This document shows positions 61,087-64,000 of a stretch of DNA of 64,000 nucleotides, one piece after another. Within the stretch, counting starts at the first letter, position 1; every line of letters begins with the position of its first letter. Source of the DNA: GCA-2731375 sp964590195 (GTDB lineage: Bacteria > Pseudomonadota > Alphaproteobacteria > GCA-2731375); assembly GCA_964590195.1 (NCBI GenBank), contig CAZPWJ010000014.1:1-64000 (forward strand), given 5' to 3'. The notes beneath the pieces are model-generated. The model worked only from the letters and a program-made list of their open reading frames with translations, was not told the origin of the DNA and made no database searches. The translations under genes were made by a program, and so were the position numbers.

Positions 61087-61809
61087 ATGACGGAACAAAC
61101 AATGGCTACCCGCGAGATGAGCTCTCATCCCCTGGTGCAGCTGTCCTACAAGCTAAGAAACGTGGTGGAGTTTTTTGGCCAGCGTGGCGCCTACTTCATT
61201 CTGCCCCTGGTGATATTCACCATGGTGGATGTGTTCGGCCGGAAGCTGACCAATACACCGCTCGATTTTCAGCTTTGGCTGGTGGAAAACGTTAGTAAGT
61301 ATTTCCAATCCACCATGTTGCAGGAACTGGAATGGCATGTGCATACAGCGTTGTTCTCGCTGGTTCTGGGCTATGGCTTTACACGAAACCGCCATGTCCG
61401 CGTTGATCTGGTGCGCATGCATCTGCAGACGAAGGCGCAGGCCCTTATCGAGTTTATCGGCACCACCTTCTTCATGATCCCCTACACCATCGTGGTGATC
61501 TATTTCTGCTATATCTTCACCTATGATGCCTATATCACCAACGAGGTCTCGGCCTCCCTGGTGGGTATGAGCCATCGCTGGGTCATCAAGACAGTCCTGG
61601 GCGTGGGCCTGATCGTTGCCTTGCTCTCGGGCATTGCCGTGTGGTTGCAAACCATACTGGTGCTGTTTGGATCAAAGGATATGCGGTTCGAGCTGATGAC
61701 CCTGGAGTGGCCCGAGGATATGGGCGACGGCGTCGAAGGCTATAAGCGCATGGTCCTCGAAGACGCGGAGACCGACATGAAAAAGATCGGCGAGAGTGGC
61801 AAGGGCTAA
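61087..61809 (+). CDS. dctQ: TRAP transporter small permease (DctQ family)
   Basis: A 240-residue membrane protein with four main hydrophobic segments: AYFILPLVIFTMVDVFGR, an HTALFSLVLGYGFTRNRHVRVDL region (about residues 80-102), FFMIPYTIVVIYFCYIFTYD and TVLGVGLIVALLSGIAVWL. The FTRNRHVRVD text is the DctQ hallmark. It forms the membrane scaffold of the TRAP permease with DctM. GGAGG lies seven bases before ATG 61087; a GTG three bases upstream is also open. A strong terminator follows, closing the operon. Confidence 0.87.
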   Translation: MTEQTMATREMSSHPLVQLSYKLRNVVEFFGQRGAYFILPLVIFTMVDVFGRKLTNTPLDFQLWLVENVSKYFQSTMLQELEWHVHTALFSLVLGYGFTRNRHVRVDLVRMHLQTKAQALIEFIGTTFFMIPYTIVVIYFCYIFTYDAYITNEVSASLVGMSHRWVIKTVLGVGLIVALLSGIAVWLQTILVLFGSKDMRFELMTLEWPEDMGDGVEGYKRMVLEDAETDMKKIGESGKG

Positions 61810-61837
61810 CCTGCCGGTCTAGCGAAACAAAAACAAG

Positions 61838-61872
61838 AAAAGCCCCCGGCGGATTGTCCGGGGGCTTTTTTT
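61838..61872 (+). terminator. Rho-independent terminator of TRAP operon
   Basis: AAAAGCCCCCGG (61838-61849) pairs with CCGGGGGCTTTT (61858-61869) around an 8-base loop and continues as a T-run to 61872. It is 29 bases after the dctQ stop. Confidence 0.93.
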
Positions 61873-61975
61873 ATGTTCGATCGGCAATGCCGCGTGGGGA
61901 ACGATGCCGGCGCCGCGCCACGGCCGTCGAAACCACTTAAGTGCCCCGCCTATGTCCTGTCCCTATTTCTTGCCA

Positions 61976-62581
61976 CTATTTCTTGCCATGGAACTGTATT
62001 TTTTCCGCCAGTAATCTTTCCAGCTCCGGCGCCGACATGGCGAAATAGGAAATTGGCACATGGATCGAGGGCCAGCCCGTCATCTGGCCTTCGAACTTGG
62101 CCACCTGGGGCGAAAAAGCACCGAACAGGCCGACCCGCCGGCGCATATGACGGGCTGCCTGCTCGCCCAGTTCGTTCTCGTCCACGGCAACCATCAGGAC
62201 CTTGCGCAGCAGCGTCGCCTTGGAAGTGCCGATGCCGACCACCGCCTGCCAGGGTATCAGGCCCACGTCCGGGCGGCGGCAACGGATACCCTCGTCATCA
62301 ATGACCAGAACAGGCTTCTTGTCGAACGCCATTTGCAACAGGGTGAAGGCCGTCAAACCGCCGATAAAGGCGGCGGCAAGATGCAAACCCGTGCCGCCGC
62401 CGAAGATATCGACGCCCGTTAACGCGGCATAAAGCGCCGCGATGGCCGCCAACAGGCAGGGCGTCGCCAATATCCCCAACTTGATTTTCGAATTATAGGC
62501 AATAATCGGTTCCGTACTGGGCTTGGACCGTTTTCGCCGCCCATCCGGACCCTGTCTCGTCTCGCTTCGTTGCCGCTTCAT
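61976..62581 (-). CDS. Small membrane protein, STM3941-like
   Basis: A 201-residue protein with a charged Lys/Arg-rich N-terminus, two membrane segments (GILATPCLLAAIAALYAALTG and GLHLAAAFIGGLTAFTLLQM, about residues 35-85) and a soluble C-terminal part. VLVIDDEGIRCRRPDVGLIPWQAVVGIG (about 90-117) resembles the STM3941/YcxB-like pleckstrin-homology-type fold. Function unknown. GGGG is 5 bases before the ATG. It sits between the TRAP terminator and the CBS-BON gene. Confidence 0.7.
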   Translation of the reverse strand: MKRQRSETRQGPDGRRKRSKPSTEPIIAYNSKIKLGILATPCLLAAIAALYAALTGVDIFGGGTGLHLAAAFIGGLTAFTLLQMAFDKKPVLVIDDEGIRCRRPDVGLIPWQAVVGIGTSKATLLRKVLMVAVDENELGEQAARHMRRRVGLFGAFSPQVAKFEGQMTGWPSIHVPISYFAMSAPELERLLAEKIQFHGKK

Positions 62582-62615
62582 TCACGCCCCATAATTCAAA
62601 ATCGTTAAACCGTCA

Positions 62616-63302
62616 CTATGTTCCGGGCGGCATCGCGCCCAGATGATCGATAACCTTCTGCACACCGGCGACTTCTTCCGCCGCGACGATCATCGCCCGG
62701 CGTTCCGCCTCCGTCTCGACCCAGCCCCACAGCTCCACCACGCCATCGGTAACAATGACGTTGGTCGCGGCGTGGCTGGTCCAGCCCTTACCCTGCAGCG
62801 CCTCGTATACCGCCTGGCGAACCGTACGGTCGTCGGCGGTGGGCGCGGCGGGACCATCATCGCGGTGGCCGGCCAAGGCTTGTAGCAGATTACCGCGGGA
62901 TACGATACCGACCAGGGCGCCATCACGCAGCACCGGGACACGTTTGATCCGGTTCTCTTCCAACAGCCGGGCGATTGTGGTCGTCACGGTGTTTTCATCG
63001 ATGGAGACAATATTCCTGGTCATGATATCGGCGGCGGTACGGCCATGGGCCTTGACGAAATCCTTGGCATCCTGTTCCGGTGTCGAGACCAGGCGCAACC
63101 ACCACGAACGCCGCGCTTCACCCGCCAGGCCGGCCTGCTGCAACAAATCACCTTCGCTGACCATGCCCACGGGCCTGCCATCGGCATCAACCACGGGCAC
63201 GCCGCTGATATTCTTGTCGATCAACAACTGGGCGATGCTGGCAATATCGGCATCCGGATTAATGGTGACAACATTCGCTGTCATGATATCTCTCGCGCGC
63301 AT
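62616..63302 (-). CDS. CBS-domain pair with C-terminal BON domain
   Basis: A 228-residue soluble protein. Two CBS domains occupy about residues 1-60 (MRARDIMTANVVTINPDADI, DKNISGVPVVDADGRPVGMVSEGDLL) and 88-150 (DIMTRNIVSIDENTV, NRIKRVPVLRDGALVGIVSRGNLLQ); a BON domain follows (about 160-225, NVIVTDGVVELWGWVETEAERRA). CBS pairs bind adenine nucleotides; BON binds phospholipid or other surfaces. Together they suggest an energy- or envelope-stress-linked regulator without enzymatic part. The frame opens at 63320; GAGAGG before ATG 63302 fixes the start. Confidence 0.88.
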   Translation of the reverse strand: MRARDIMTANVVTINPDADIASIAQLLIDKNISGVPVVDADGRPVGMVSEGDLLQQAGLAGEARRSWWLRLVSTPEQDAKDFVKAHGRTAADIMTRNIVSIDENTVTTTIARLLEENRIKRVPVLRDGALVGIVSRGNLLQALAGHRDDGPAAPTADDRTVRQAVYEALQGKGWTSHAATNVIVTDGVVELWGWVETEAERRAMIVAAEEVAGVQKVIDHLGAMPPGT

Positions 63303-63537
63303 GGTTTCTATCCTCTCCATTGCTTCGGCGTCATGTTCACGGCTGAACGCAACCCCTAGTGATAATATGGTGCCGTGGCCGCAGGAAAAACATGACCTGC
63401 GTCAATAAGTGACAATATTGATTCAGGTGCGGATCCATGAGTAATCGGTTCACGTGATGTTGATCCGATGATGAACTGCCAAAAGCAGGCAAGGACGCTA
63501 TACATTGCTCATGCGGATTGGACGAGGATGAAGAGCG

Positions 63538-64000
63538 ATGCCCAGGCATTCATGGTTTGGTTTACGGCCCGTCCCGGCAATGGCGGGGGCGACGGCAATG
63601 ATATTGCTACTTCTATTCCTCGGCACCGGCGGCGGGGCCGCGCCACGGGGCGTCGTGGCACCGGAACAGGCATTGCATCTGGAGCGCGACGGCAAAGTTA
63701 CGATCATCGATATCCGCCGGCCGGAGGAATGGCACGAAACCGGCATTGCAAGCGGAGCCAAGCGGGCTACGATCCGCCACAGACAGGGGACCGCCGGCTT
63801 TCTCGATCGTATCGCAAGGCTGACCAAGGGCGATAAGACCGCGCCGATCGCCCTGATCTGCGCTGGCGGCGTACGTTCCAAACATGCCAGCCGGTTACTG
63901 CGCGGCCGCGGCTATACGCAGGTTCTGGACATCAGCGAGGGCATGCTGGGCAATGGAAATGGCGCCGGCTGGATAGGCCGGAAGCTACCCGTGAGCCCCT
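63538..64000 (+). CDS. Exported/membrane-anchored rhodanese domain protein (partial at window end)
   Basis: An open frame of at least 154 residues running off the end. An N-terminal signal or anchor (AMAGATAMILLLLFLGTGGG, about residues 13-32) is followed by a rhodanese domain: VTIIDIRRPEEWHETGIASGA (about 54-74) and the active-site loop ICAGGVRSKHAS (about 107-118) with catalytic Cys and CxxGxR. It would be a periplasmic or outer-face sulfurtransferase, or a sulfide/thiosulfate-handling protein. A stop lies three codons upstream of the ATG, so the start is well fixed. Not in the supplied translations; found by reading the frame. Confidence 0.82.
   Translation, partial: MPRHSWFGLRPVPAMAGATAMILLLLFLGTGGGAAPRGVVAPEQALHLERDGKVTIIDIRRPEEWHETGIASGAKRATIRHRQGTAGFLDRIARLTKGDKTAPIALICAGGVRSKHASRLLRGRGYTQVLDISEGMLGNGNGAGWIGRKLPVSP

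Noticed and set aside
63468..63836. 122-residue frame overlapping the last gene
   Set aside because: The rhodanese frame starting at 63538 has clear motifs; this one is an Arg-rich shadow.

Overview
The window reads as a high-GC alphaproteobacterial chromosome, probably from a free-living aerobic heterotroph of the Rhodospirillales type. This is inference from gene order and families. The supporting blocks are serC-serA-hisZ-purA, DUF484-xerC-fsa set against a divergent priA, a COQ9 homologue, an Mla (MCE) lipid transporter with a STAS-fused permease, a TRAP transporter, and an intergenic palindrome of a type common in alphaproteobacteria. A run of ten N at 29318-29327 marks a scaffold join, so adjacency across it is not proven. 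No rRNA, tRNA, CRISPR array or transposase gene was found.

Layout. 1-11.5 kb is catabolic/accessory: a divergent PanB-like protein, a fatty-acid-hydroxylase membrane protein, a PhyH dioxygenase with a small coupled partner, a Nudix hydrolase, an SDR, a NIPSNAP protein, an LLM flavin oxidoreductase, an FAH-family hydrolase with a BenE-type permease, and a Rieske oxygenase with an enoyl-CoA hydratase. 10.3-13.2 kb is a GntP-like permease divergent from a LysR regulator and a serine esterase. 14.1-21.2 kb is a long plus-strand run: histidine phosphatase, DUF1330, quinone reductase, DehI-fold protein, two isocitrate lyase/PEP-mutase paralogues, an aconitase-family large/small pair and a SnoaL-like protein. 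21.2-24.1 kb holds DUF1330, VOC, SDR and a TPR-sulfotransferase. 24.2-29.2 kb holds an ABC-F ATPase, an FAH hydrolase, a PAS protein and an amidohydrolase.

After the gap, 29.5-40.98 kb is mostly housekeeping: XerC, DUF484, transaldolase-like aldolase, PriA, a periplasmic cyclase, DUF1737, PurA, HisZ, SerA and SerC. 41-48.7 kb returns to accessory metabolism: two class V aminotransferase-fold enzymes, a double CDGSH protein, an M20 amidohydrolase, an outer-membrane beta-barrel, a second amidohydrolase and a GFA-family protein. 48.98-50.86 kb is an APS-kinase/sulfotransferase pair of lower GC. 51.5-58.3 kb has peptide deformylase, COQ9, the Mla-type operon, a hydroxypyruvate isomerase-like protein and YhhN. 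58.4-61.8 kb is a TRAP operon in the order P-M-Q. The window ends with a membrane protein, a CBS-BON protein and the start of an exported rhodanese.

How the genes may work together. The most coherent candidate system is 16.96-20.69 kb: two C-C lyases of the 2-methylisocitrate/dimethylmalate lyase superfamily directly upstream of a short-form hydro-lyase pair, a layout resembling the dimethylmalate branch of nicotinate fermentation more than leucine synthesis. A second theme is sulfonation: a PAPS-forming kinase next to one sulfotransferase, and a second TPR-linked sulfotransferase elsewhere. Several families occur in pairs (amidohydrolase, FAH hydrolase, DUF1330, SDR, SnoaL, class V aminotransferase), which suggests a catabolic generalist.
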